Below, piece by piece: positions 1 to 10,200 of a stretch of 20,844 bases of DNA; position 1 is the stretch's first letter, and each line of letters starts with the position of its first letter. The notes under the pieces were generated by a model. That model searched no databases, was not told the DNA's origin, and saw only the letters and a program-made list of their open reading frames with translations. This DNA is from CAMDWQ01 sp964497635 (GTDB lineage: Bacteria > Omnitrophota > Gorgyraeia > 2-02-FULL-51-18), in the NCBI GenBank assembly GCA_964497635.1, contig CAZCDB010000024.1:1-20844 (forward strand), in the 5' to 3' direction. Both the position numbers and the translations under genes were made by a program.

Positions 1-37
1 GATGACTCGAGATTATTTAAAAGAAAAGGAAGAATAG
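1..37 (+). CDS. 3' end of an upstream gene, possible BrnT-type toxin (partial)
   Basis: The frame beginning at base 2 reads MTRDYLKEKEE and stops at TAG 35-37, two bases before the ATG of the next gene. Such tight spacing suggests one operon. The downstream neighbour is a CopG/RHH antitoxin of the kind paired with BrnT-family RelE-like toxins, and BrnT proteins often end in a charged tail near a D-M-T-R segment. The toxin identity is therefore an inference from context and eleven residues. The catalytic part lies outside the window, so nothing more can be confirmed. Confidence 0.4.
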   Translation, partial: MTRDYLKEKEE

Positions 38-39
38 GT

Positions 40-300
40 ATGAGACTTACTAAAGATGAAAAGAATCTACTTCGTTCGATCGAGCGCGGTGAGTGGAAGG
101 CCACGACCGGCAGGGCTCAGCTACGCCCCTATGAAGAAGCCGCTCGTCTTACTCTTACAAAAGACGCCAGACTCAACATCCGCATTTCATCTCATGATTT
201 AGGTGTGTTGCGTAAAAAAGCGACAGAAGAGGGACTGCCGTATCAAACATTTGTCAGCAGCCTTCTTCACAAGTATGTCACGGGGCGTCTGACGTCTTAG
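40..300 (+). CDS. CopG/ribbon-helix-helix antitoxin (BrnA-like)
   Basis: This 86-residue protein ends in a ribbon-helix-helix DNA-binding fold: a beta strand at about residues 43-50 (ARLNIRIS), helix 1 at about 51-65 and helix 2 at about 68-80 (QTFVSSLLHKYV). The combination N-I-R-I-S, then E-E-G-L-P-Y-Q-T, then L-L-H-K-Y is characteristic of COG5304/CopG-type antitoxins. In that family the RHH part dimerises on the operator and the remainder binds the toxin. The N-terminal 35 residues are charged and carry a S-I-E-R-G-E-W segment common in the family. The ATG at 40 is preceded by an AAAGGAAG ribosome site at 25-32. The gene sits two bases after the stop of an upstream gene, probably its toxin, which gives a toxin-antitoxin order with coupled translation. 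The family call is strong; pairing with BrnT is inferred. Confidence 0.82.
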   Translation: MRLTKDEKNLLRSIERGEWKATTGRAQLRPYEEAARLTLTKDARLNIRISSHDLGVLRKKATEEGLPYQTFVSSLLHKYVTGRLTS

Positions 301-318
301 ATAGATAAGATAAATTCA

Positions 319-343
319 TAACTATTTGATATCAATATAGTTA
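319..343. repeat. Imperfect AT-rich palindrome after the antitoxin gene
   Basis: Arms TAACTAT (319-325) and ATAGTTA (337-343) are perfect inverted repeats. The spacer contains a second perfect palindrome, TGATATCA (327-334). The structure lies 19 bp after the stop of the RHH antitoxin, in the 172-bp gap where that gene and vapC converge. A T-rich stretch (TATTTTT, near 350-356) follows on the + strand. It could be a weak bidirectional terminator, but the stem has little G+C. The rest of 301-472 shows nothing else I recognise. Confidence 0.4.
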
Positions 344-472
344 CACTCTATTTTTAATCTCAGACTCCCCTTTCAATCCACCCCCTTGTATGGCATACTT
401 TGGTGATAAAATGTCCAACGACTTTCTTTACTGTTATTATATAGACAAGTCTAAGTGGGGTGAAGCAGTGTA

Positions 473-880
473 CTATAAAACTTTTAAACCCAATCCTTTG
501 GCCGCGGCCAATTGGTGCTGGTCAAATGAGAGAAATAAATCTACTTCCAAATCCAAGGCAGATGCAAGATGGAGTGCGTCCATGGCTCGTAAAGAGAATT
601 TTTCAAGAAGCGCGGCGGAGGTGGAAAGAATTTCTCTTGAGACGGGGGACAGAGACATATCCTCAACCTCTTTCAGAAAAGCGGTTTTGCATTGCCGGTA
701 TTGTGAAGGGGTGAGTTTTTTTTCTCTGAGACGACGATTGAGTGATGAGAAGATTTCGCTGAACGAAATGACAGAGGACACAAGAGTGTCTGCCTGCCCG
801 CACAAAATCACCACCTGCTCTGAGCCTTCTTCCTCAACATATCGTTTTGCCAGGGCGGAGGAGTCAAGATACAGTTTCAT
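473..880 (-). CDS. vapC: VapC-family PIN-domain ribonuclease toxin
   Basis: This 135-residue protein spans a complete PIN domain. The acidic metal-binding residues are in their usual places: D6 in YLDSSAL, E42 in SFSEI, D101 in AMDALHLA and D120 in LSFDQHQ. VapC toxins use this Mg2+/Mn2+ site to cut RNA, commonly tRNA or rRNA, and are held inactive by the cognate antitoxin. Length and motif order are normal for the family and no break is visible. The ATG at 880 lies seven bases after the antitoxin stop codon and has no strong ribosome site of its own, so translation is probably coupled to the antitoxin. The RNA target cannot be read from sequence. Confidence 0.92.
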   Translation of the reverse strand: MKLYLDSSALAKRYVEEEGSEQVVILCGQADTLVSSVISFSEIFSSLNRRLREKKLTPSQYRQCKTAFLKEVEDMSLSPVSREILSTSAALLEKFSLRAMDALHLASALDLEVDLFLSFDQHQLAAAKGLGLKVL

Positions 881-887
881 CTCAGCG

Positions 888-1115
888 CTAGAGCCTATCT
901 TTTCTTTCTTCGATGATGGCGTCGCTCAAAGTGGCTCCCTTGACTTTGAGACGGAGAGCCGGTTTTTTCCAGGAAGGTATTTTGGCTTTGCTCTCTTGAA
1001 TCAGACGGACAACCGCCTTGCCATGACGGGAAATACAAATCGTGTCACCTTTTTGGACGGCGTCGATGTAGGTCTTGGCATGTTGCCTAAATTGGGTGAA
1101 AGTAACAGTAGTCAT
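888..1115 (-). CDS. Phd/YefM-type antitoxin partner of VapC
   Basis: This 75-residue protein has the standard Phd/YefM N-terminus: a short strand and helix (TVTFTQFRQHAKTYIDAV, residues 3-20), the turn K-G-D, and the strand-turn-strand I-C-I-S-R-H-G-K-A-V-V-R-L (residues 26-38). This half dimerises and binds DNA in the family. The charged C-terminal half (residues 40-75) would wrap the toxin. It is transcribed with vapC in antitoxin-toxin order, seven bases apart. The start is well supported: AAGGAGG lies seven bases before the ATG at 1115. A promoter and a TGTACA operator-like site lie directly upstream, consistent with the autoregulation known for YefM/Phd modules. Confidence 0.9.
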   Translation of the reverse strand: MTTVTFTQFRQHAKTYIDAVQKGDTICISRHGKAVVRLIQESKAKIPSWKKPALRLKVKGATLSDAIIEERKDRL

Positions 1116-1132
1116 CTCAACACCTCCTTATC

Positions 1133-1147
1133 TGTGCAGAGTGTACA
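1133..1147. promoter_or_regulatory. TGTACA operator-like repeat for the Phd/YefM antitoxin
   Basis: A perfect TGTACA palindrome at 1142-1147 overlaps the -10 of the antitoxin promoter. A one-mismatch copy, TGTGCA, lies at 1133-1138, nine bases apart centre to centre. YefM-type antitoxins are known to recognise operators built from a long and a short palindrome with a TGTACA core. The position here would let the antitoxin-toxin complex block RNA polymerase. The role is inferred from the match and its position. Confidence 0.55.
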
Positions 1148-1168
1148 TTATTTAGGGGGCCGAGTCAA
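1140..1168 (-). promoter_or_regulatory. Sigma70-type promoter of the antitoxin-vapC operon
   Basis: On the - strand, TTGACT (+ coordinates 1163-1168) and TACACT (1140-1145) are separated by exactly 17 bp. The -10 lies 24 bp before the antitoxin ATG, which leaves a short leader just long enough to carry the AAGGAGG ribosome site at 1122-1128. This is the best promoter match in the window. It was found by eye against the sigma70 consensus, not by scoring. Confidence 0.7.
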
Positions 1169-1188
1169 GTTGCTTGGGAGACTGATCG

Positions 1189-1260
1189 ATGCGTTGTAAA
1201 AAAATTCTCTCAGGGTTTATCGCCCTTTCATTTTTGCTTCACGACATCGCCGGTTTCGCC
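1189..1260 (+). other. Signal peptide of the giant protein
   Basis: Residues 1-24 have a basic start (MRCKK), a hydrophobic core (ILSGFIALSFLLHDIAGF) and small residues A-G-F-A-A at the end, fitting a Sec signal with cleavage after about residue 24. The FLL-x-D-x-A core recurs in the protein beginning at 20684, so it may be a lineage-specific leader type. The exact cleavage site is uncertain. Confidence 0.7.
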
Positions 1261-4200
1261 GCGATTGACCACGGCGCCAAGGCGGAGGTCCGTCCGCAGG
1301 AATTTTCTATCCCCCAAAGTGTTGGCGTTGTGAAAGAAACGGCGCAGGGCGCCAACTCTGAAGTCATCATCAACATCAAAGACATCCACGACAATTTTAG
1401 CGCGCAGGAATCCATCACGCATATCTTGGAAAATCTTGTGGCCAACTATGATGTGAAGACGATTGGCGTTGAGGGCGCGTTTGGGGAAGTGGANNNNNNN
1501 NNNNNNNNNNNNNNNNNNNNNNNNNNNNNNNNNNNNNNNNNNNNNNNNNNNNNNNNNNNNNNNNNNNNNNNNNNNNNNNNNNNNNNNNNNNNNGCTCAAA
1601 AATTTGCGACGTGGCTACGCCAGATTTCAGGCAAATACGGCGTGGCGGTACCCGCCGTGGACTTGCCAGGAATTTTTGACGCGATCCCGGGCTTCTTAAA
1701 CTTTTACGAATCCGCCGAAAAAAGAAATCAAGCGCTTCTAGCCAACACCATCAAGCGGATGCGCGAGCGTGGCGAGCACGTGGCCTGCCTTGTCACCGGA
1801 GGTTTTCACTCCCGTGGGATCACCGAGCTTCTCAAAAATCAGGACATGTCGTATCTGGTTATTTTGCCGCGTTTCAACAAAAAATCTACACGCCCCTATT
1901 TGACCATCGTCACCAATCAGTCCGCTTCGTACCGCGAGTGGGTAAACTCCGCGCAGGTGTTGGAGACCAAGCGTCGGATGATTGCGCACTATTTTGCTCA
2001 GGTGGCCTTTAGTGCCCTAAAGGACAAAGAAAACGTTTCTGTTGCACGCAAAAACGAACTAATTCGAAAGGCAGTGGACGCGGCGAAAGAGGAATACCTT
2101 CGTGTCATTGCGAGGAGTCCCCAGGCCCCCTCTGTCATTTCGAGCCCGCAGGGTGAGAAATCTCGTCCTTTAACATCTGTTAGCGCAGACACCCTAGCGA
2201 CGATGTCTCAGATTCAAACGGCACAGATTGATACTGTTCTAGCCGCAAGCGTTTCCGCTGAATACTTAGGCAACAGTCAGATTGGAGTTTATATCGGCGC
2301 AACTTCCACATCGACAGAGGGCCAAACTTTTCTTTATACAGCGACCACTGATTTAGCGCTGAGCGAAGGTACATTAGTCCAGACATCAACCGATCTAGGC
2401 GCGACAACCACCTTAGCAACGACGGACAGGTCCACTCTTGAGTCCGGCGCGGAAGCCACTCGTGTGGATGAGACGCTACAAAAGCTCGATACCCTCATGG
2501 CGACCGGAAGCGTGGATGAGGTAGTGACTTATTTGGGTGTAGTGATTGAGGCACAAGAAGCCGAGCAAGCCAGGTCGGGAGAAACTCGCGAAGCCGTCCA
2601 AAATCGTGCCGAACTTTTTAGAAGAGTCGTTTATTTTGTCGCCAGTCACGGGGTGCTGATGGCTTCTTCCGATGTGGCTCAGAAAATTCTAGAGCTCAAC
2701 ACCACCTGCTCCATTTGCAGCGAAGTCGTCACAGTAGACATGGGCCAAGAAAAAGCTACTGCCGAGACAGCGCTTGATCTTTCAGTCTTCATGGCCACGA
2801 TGCAGTCTCTAGCCCAGGGACAGGTGGTGCAAACAAATATTTCCTCACCCATTTCAACTCAGACCCAAACAGCCACCCTCAACACCGCAGAATTAAACGC
2901 CCCCATTTTGGCAACACCGGGGGTGAATATTAATGAAACCACTAACGAAGTTACTCCGGTTGATTTTTTGGAGCAAGAGTTGCAGACCGAATTTATCAAG
3001 AGTTTATCGGTCGATGGAAATAGTATTGCCTCACTGCAGAGCCTTCAAGGCAAAGAAATAGTCGATAGAATTCGCAAAGCCCACCAAGAGAAAAATCCAA
3101 AAGCTTATTACGATGCCTTGATGGAGCTAAAAGGCCTACTTGTTTCTGGGACAATTTCGACGGGGGATAAACGACTGGATGCTGATCTGAGGGCTGAGTA
3201 CGCCAGGCTTCTAGATTGGGCTGAGCAGTACGAGGCCCTGGAAAAAATCCAGACAGAGCTTAAGAGTGCTTTTGAAGCAGATGGAATAAATACAGACTTA
3301 CTAAATTCTCCAGACAAGCTTACTCGATTCCTAAATCGTTTTGTTCTTCTATCAAAAGAAAATCTGAGTAGCAATCGCTATTACAAAGCGCAGCAATTAT
3401 TTTTTGAGGGTGTGATTGAATTAATCGACGCGAATGGCGAGATCGAAGAAAAATCGTTAAAAGATTCTCTAGCCACACCTCTAGGAATTCCTCTGGCTAG
3501 TCAGGAGAGAATTTATAAAGAATTGAGTGAAGCAGTGCAGAAGTTCAGATCTTCTTTGGCCAAATTTGGCGAGGACCATATAGATACCATTGCTTCAGCA
3601 TCGCAAAACGCCTCCAGGAAGCTTGAAATAGAAAAATATTTTGAGAAAGTCCAAGCCCTCAAGAACGCAGAGGAACGGCAGGGGGCTAAGGAAGAGCACC
3701 TCACCTTTGTCACTCAGATGGAGAGCGATGCGAGGATTTTGGCACTTCCCGGTGCACGCGAAGCTCTTATTAAAATGCGTGAGGCGATCGAAAATAAAGA
3801 AAAGAAGAGGCAGATTGACAGTCAATGGGCGTATGGCGAGCAGTATCTTATATTTTGGGGGATTTATCAAAAATCTGGATTGCAGTTCGCGGACACTGGT
3901 CTCAAGGAAAAAATTGAGGATGAGGGGAGAAGACTGGTAAGGGACATTTTTAAGACACGAGATAGACCTACTGTAAAAGCAATCGCAGAGAGAGAGTCAG
4001 GTGTAGAGCTTCTTAAGGATCAGCTGCAAATAGCCAGAACGAAAGAGGACAACAAAGAAGGTATCCAATTTTGGGTGGAGATATCCGCAGATCAAGTCCC
4101 TTGGGTTTTTGAGAAAGCGGACGCTAAGCAAAAAGATGCCTTGGAGGGTCAGAGGCAAGGAAAAAATCTGAAGCTTAGCATCAAGGCCGTCGAGGAGCTT

Positions 4201-7200
4201 ATCGATGAGATCGATAAAAAGAAAATGGAGAGCTTATTCAGCCCTGCTTCCGATAAAGACAAAGCGGATAAGAAAGCTAAAGCGACCGAGTTTGCAACTG
4301 CCTTTAATGAAAATTCAAAAGAGATTAAAAGACTAAGAGAAGAATTGCAGTCCAAGACGATTGAAAGTGAACGTGCGGCAATCAAAGAGAAGATTGAAAA
4401 TCGGGAAGACCAGGAGAAGTCTTTGTTTTTTGAGTATGTAGATAAAGTTGAAAATAAAAAATACAGATTTCTCAGGGAAACGGCCAAAGAAGTGCTGCAG
4501 AGTCTCTTTGCCGCTGAAAAGAAAGTCAAAACTTTAGAAGAAAGAATAGATAATACGAGAAAGTTGAAGGGGAAGTCTGGATATGAAGACAAAGAAGATG
4601 AAATTGATGCAGAAATTAAAAGGCTTCAGCTTGAAATAGCGACGACTCAAGAGGGAGCAGGAATGACTGTTGATATAAAAGATGTAGAGGGAAAATCTGT
4701 TGATGTAACAAAATTACGAAGCGAAGTTGAGAAACGTTTAGGAAATAATAGCCTTGTAGAAAAAGATGTGGCTTTCTCTGCTCAGGTCAATGGTTTTACC
4801 GAAGCTCAGGTTAAAGAATTTAGAGATGGCGTTGAGGCTGGACGTCTTGTAACGGGAGATGGAACAGTAAAAAATAAAGACGATGACCTAGGTGTTCTTG
4901 AAAAGATTCAGAGGGGTTTTGTGGATATGGAAAAAACAGAACTCCTAAAGAAGGCGGAAGACGCTAGTTTGGATTCTGAAACGAGAGAAAGACTCATAGC
5001 ACAAGCAAATCGATTTGATTTCAAAGATAAGTTTCGACAGGGCAGACTGAGATTTGAAGAGACTAATCTCATTAATGAAAAGTCCTATTTTTTCATGCAG
5101 CGCTTGATACAGTTTTCACCAAATCATAAAGCACTCGCCAAAGCTCTGATGAATAGCTCGATTGAAAAAATCCCCATGCTTTTTGCAGAGCTTGACAAAA
5201 ATTCCTCTGATCCAAGAAGTCGAGAAGAAGAAAATCTTTATACGGCTTTTCTCTTCAATCAAGCCACAGGTCTTTATTTCATGAATAAACAGCTTGTGGG
5301 TCTCTCCAAGATTCGCTCTTACAATCTAGCCGCGGGCACAGGCACGGGGAAAACTTTTATTGAGTTTGCGGCGGCTGCGCAAGAGATCGTGCGTATGATC
5401 AATCACCGGCGTAGTGAGACAGGAGCTGTCTTTATCAATGTGCCCAATCGCGCGCTGGTGGAGCAATTTTTCTCCAACCCAAAACACAGAAATTTTGTCC
5501 GGCTCATGACGGGCGGAAATGAGGAGGTAAAGTTTGTCAAGGGGAAGGAAGACCTTCTCGATAAGCTCCAGTCAGAGCATGACGAGGAGGCAGTGCTTAA
5601 AATTTTAGAAAAACCTGTTGTTGTGATTATCGATATGGAGTCTGCGGGATTCCTTAGGCAGTCATCGAGGACGCTTCAGAACAAGGTGTCTCGTCATCTC
5701 GAGCATACTGTTGAGTTTATCGACGAAGGTGACGCGCTTTATACCAATCTTTCCGACTATGTAGGCTCGACAGGGGAGAAGAAGGAAGAGGAGATGACTT
5801 TGGAGGAGCTGGCTCGAAAAAGGACTTTGGAGAGACGAAGAAGCGAGGCGACCAAGTTGGGAGAAGAGCGCATCAAAATGGCTGAGAAGTTGGTGCGAGG
5901 AGAAAATCTTAAGGATTCTGAACTTGATCTGGAGCTTCATGAGAAGCCTACGGTTTTGACTACGTTTGAAACAAAAAATAAGAAAGGAGAAAAGGTGTCA
6001 GTAAACGTAGAAGGATGGAAGGGCCAAAATCTAACCGTGGTGACTAGCCTGGAGTATTTCTCCCAGAGCTACATCAAAGACGATTCCAATAATCGCTACG
6101 CATATCTTAATCAAACCAATGGGGAAGTGCTGCTCAATGCCGCGGCGGTGAAGTATTTTGAAGACAATAGTCAGATTCTGAGGGAGGGCAAGACTCAAAA
6201 TAATGACACGGGGTTTCGCCTGGATGGCCTTGACAAAGGGCACTTGCAGACAGTAGTGGCCGTCGCCTTGCGTGCGGCAAGTAAGCTCAATGGTTTTCGT
6301 GATATTACTTTCATCAAAGAAAAGAATCAATATGTCTACACTGGAAGCGGCCAGCTTCGTAGCAATCAAGTGCCGGGCGATCTTCAGCTTTTACAAGCTT
6401 TGAACGCTCGTCGCCAAGCTGTCACGGAGAAATATTCGAACAATAAAGTACCGGGTAAAAATATCAGCTACGAATTTGCCGAGACTTTTGACAAAGTTGT
6501 TGTTCTGGATACCTCGGGGGGCGTGTCAGGTTTTGAGTTATTTCGCAAGGAAAGTATTTACGAGACTTGGAAGAGGTCGAATGATATTGGACAGTCAGCT
6601 GGGGAAAGCAGTGAATACACGCGCTTGAGAAGTGAGGCTGAAAGGGAAGCGTACTTAAAGAAGGAATTTGATGATTGGCAAGAGAAGAGCGGCAAAGAAG
6701 CGTCGAAGTGGATAGCCGACAATGAAGCCTTTTTGCGCATGGGTAGCGCGACGCAGGGAGAGGTGGTGGAGTTTGGCGTCCTGATGCAAGGTGTGGGTGT
6801 CTACGACGTCGACACTTTCGAAGAGAAGACTCAGGGTGTGAGCTTCGATCTTTGGAATGCTTTTAAGACGAAGATGATGGATCAAAAGGGCGGGGGGAAG
6901 GTATCCTTGCGGGTAGGGGATAAAGAGATTCAGAATTTTGACTGGAATGAAAGATTTGAGAGAAGGAATCTAGATTCATTTGAGAAGCAATACCAATTCG
7001 CGATCCGATTGCTAGAAAACTTTGTTGCAAATAAAGAAAAGGTTGGTGAGGGTGAAATTGGCAATTTGGTTTATTCCGAAAATGTTAAAAATCGATTTGG
7101 AAATATTGAACATGAAAAGGGAAAGATTATAGAGAATTCTTCCCTTCTTCTCTCTTTCGGACGAAATGATGTACGTCTTAAGGAAGCAATCAAGGCCTAC

Positions 7201-10200
7201 GCGGTGTCTCGGGGGTGGAGCGATATGCTGGGTGAGATTGATGGACTCAAGACGGAGGGCGCTCACCACGTCGAGAATGAAGTCCAAAAAACGAAGAACA
7301 ATCGCCGCATTATATTCACGGACCTCGTTGGTACGCGCGGCAATGACTTCCAGGCCAATCTCATGATTGTCAATTTTAATCAAGAAATGACGGGGGGTGA
7401 GCTCATGCAGCTCTTCGGCCGCGGCGGCCGATCCGATGAAAAGCGTGGAGGCAATTTTGACGTCAAGTGGGTGCAGGTGATGAATAAGGAATCCATGAGG
7501 GCTATTGTCGAAGAGTTTTTTCACGTCAAAGAAGCCGTTCTTGGCTTTATGGGTAGCCCATTTTTCAATCCACAAACTCGAGACCTTTTTGAAAAAATCG
7601 CCGGGATGTCTCGCGAGGAGGCTCTGGATTATTTAAGCAATGACAAGGCAGACCAAAATGTTCTACATGCCATCATTTTTCAATCGGAGTGGAACCTTAT
7701 TCAGAAAAAATCTCAAGCTATGATGCGCCTTTGGACGGCAGGCCTCATGTATATGGCCGTGACGCGGCACGTCAATCAAGCGCTTGAGATTTTGCGTGCC
7801 AAAGGCGATGAATACAAAAATACCATTCAGCGCTTGGAAGGTGTCAATAATAAAATCTTTGCCAAGGAGGGTGATTCATCCAGCACACAGCACATCCACC
7901 TCTCCAATCACGCCCAAAATTCCGGCTCCATTGCGCAGACGGCCTTTCGGGGAGTCATTGAGCAGGCTCAGAAAATGTTTGAGGACTTTGTCGGAAGTGA
8001 TTCTGAGATCGAGAAAAATGTCCCACAAGAGGTAAAGGATATCTTAAGAAATGCTAAAAATGATATCGAAGAGATGTCGAAAGTGGAGCTCTCGACTTTG
8101 GAGAGTCTGACCGAGGACAAGCATGCGGGCAATGTTACAACTTTAAAAGAGATGGCGAGTCTCCATACTCGTTTTGAGAGAGCCTTCGCGCCCTCTCACA
8201 CCACCAATCAGAAGCCCGTCAAGGAGCTTACCCAGCTTGCCAAAGTGCAGGAGAAGACTTATAGAAGCTTTTTGGATAATGAAAAATCAGCCCAAAACCA
8301 AGCCCGTTTTGCGGAGAACAAGACAAATACAAAGAAATTTGAAAGTGAATTTAAAGAAATCGTTGAAAATGTCCTTTCTTACGCCTTAACCCGCTATCAC
8401 TCAGGGGCAAGTTATCAAGAAGAGATGGGTGAGGCCAAAAGACTCATTCGAGGGCTTGCTATCTACGATCGAGAGGCGGCCGAATTGATGGAGGAGATTC
8501 TTAGTCTCATGGAGAGAAATGACGCTGGTGCTGGCGAAAGAATGGATTTTGTTCGCAATGAACTGAATAAACATTTCGAAAGACGCGGGATAAATTTTTA
8601 CATCTATACCCGCATGTCAGGGGAAAATGCCAATTTGCTTAGTGTGTACAATAGGCTTGAGAACGAAGTAGTAGATCAAGAAACAATAAAACGCTTGATA
8701 GATTCTAGAGAGTTTCCATTCAAGGTAAAGGGAAAGGAAATGGGGGCAATCAAAGCGCTTGTCCTGACGCGCATCGATGGTCTCCCTGATGATCTCGAAG
8801 CTTCGATCAACGTGGCGGAGAGCTTAGCCAATGGCCGTTTTGTCCCTATTTACTACGACAAAATCCGCGACAATGTGCTTTATCAAATGATGGACAAAGC
8901 GACAGGGGTGACAAGGACTTTCCTTAAGAATATCAGAATTGATTTTGATCAAATCAGAGGTGACCAGGCGGCGATACGAGCTCGTTTTAAGAAAGAGGGC
9001 ATTACAGATTCTGCGGCTCTTGCGGATGAGCTTTTTCTTGTAAAGGGGAAATGGACAGGAATACAAGTCACGATGGATGGAGCAATTTCCTTCAATCGGA
9101 CGGATCCCGAAAATGAAAAACGCTTAAAAGATGAAATAGAGAAAGCGTATGAAGCAGAACTTAATAAAAAACCAGATCTTCGTCAATATCGGCTTGATCT
9201 TCTCCTGAGAAAAAGGGGTGAAGCCATCGAGGGCATGGTCAACCAGATCACGATGGCCGCCATCGCGGCACGCGATAAAAAGACAAAAGCTGACCCAGAG
9301 GACAAAACTCTTGAGTGGGATGCGATCAATGAAAAGATAGAATCTTTGATCTTGGATGCACAGTTTAGAGAAGAGCAATTTTCAAAGATTATCGACGGTT
9401 TTGATACGCTCAAGAATAATAAAGACCAAACCCTTCTTTTGGATGCGATTACCAAGGCAGAAGTCAACATGCTCACGACCCACGAGTTTGCCCATGAGCT
9501 CGATCGCCTCCTCAGTGGTGAAAGAGCTTACAAAGCCAAGACCGGAGGCCAAAGAGAATATATCGCTCACCTTGCCTCGACTTTGGGTCCCTTTGGCATG
9601 ATGGCTCTTGAGCAAATCTTTGGTTATCACTCCCTTGCGGGCAACACCGACGGCTGGCTTGAAAATTACAAAATACCCACTCTTCAATTGATCACTGATT
9701 TGGCCGAAGTACTAAAAATTAAATTACCTAAAAATTTCCCCAAAGACGTAAAAGAACTGAGTCAATCTCCCGATGCCAAAATGAAAGCTCTGAGAGCTTT
9801 GGCGCAGGTGGAAAATGAGATTCTTAAAAAATATAAAGACGATACAGAAAAATATAAGGAAAAAGTTTTAGAACTACTTGAAGAGAAAAGTGCTGAGCAA
9901 CTCCGAGATCTGGGCATCACAAGAGAGGGGCTTGATTTTTCACCTCTTCTAGAAGTTGGCGATAAGGAAGCCAAAAGTGGGGATAAGACTTCTCAAACGG
10001 CGATTTCGGCTGAATTTTTACCATCCTTAGCTGAGACAAAAGAAAGAGAAGAGTTGGCAGAGAGTCTATTGCCTAGTATTGATAGGACGTATCAAGACAA
10101 GTTTTCAAGCGCTCCATCCCCTTCACCCCAAGCCCCAGTATTATCATCAAGGCTTCTTGGTCTTATCGGCGCACCACCGCCTGATGATGAGGATGAAGAG

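Noticed and set aside
390..1199. 269-codon open frame on the + strand
   Set aside because: It is opposite to two convincing genes (Phd antitoxin and VapC with all four acidic residues). Its translation is low in hydrophobic order and matches no family, so it is a shadow.
2698..2722. C-x-x-C (TCSIC, residues 507-510) as a zinc knuckle in the giant protein
   Set aside because: Only one Cys pair is present with no second pair nearby, so a zinc site is not supported.
4149..4592. Ser/Phe-rich 147-codon open frame on the - strand
   Set aside because: Ser/Leu/Phe richness is the expected antisense reading of a Lys/Glu-rich coiled-coil coding strand.
7012..7575. 187-codon open frame on the - strand
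   Set aside because: It is antisense to the motif V and VI region of the SecA-like ATPase, where the + frame carries the conserved residues.
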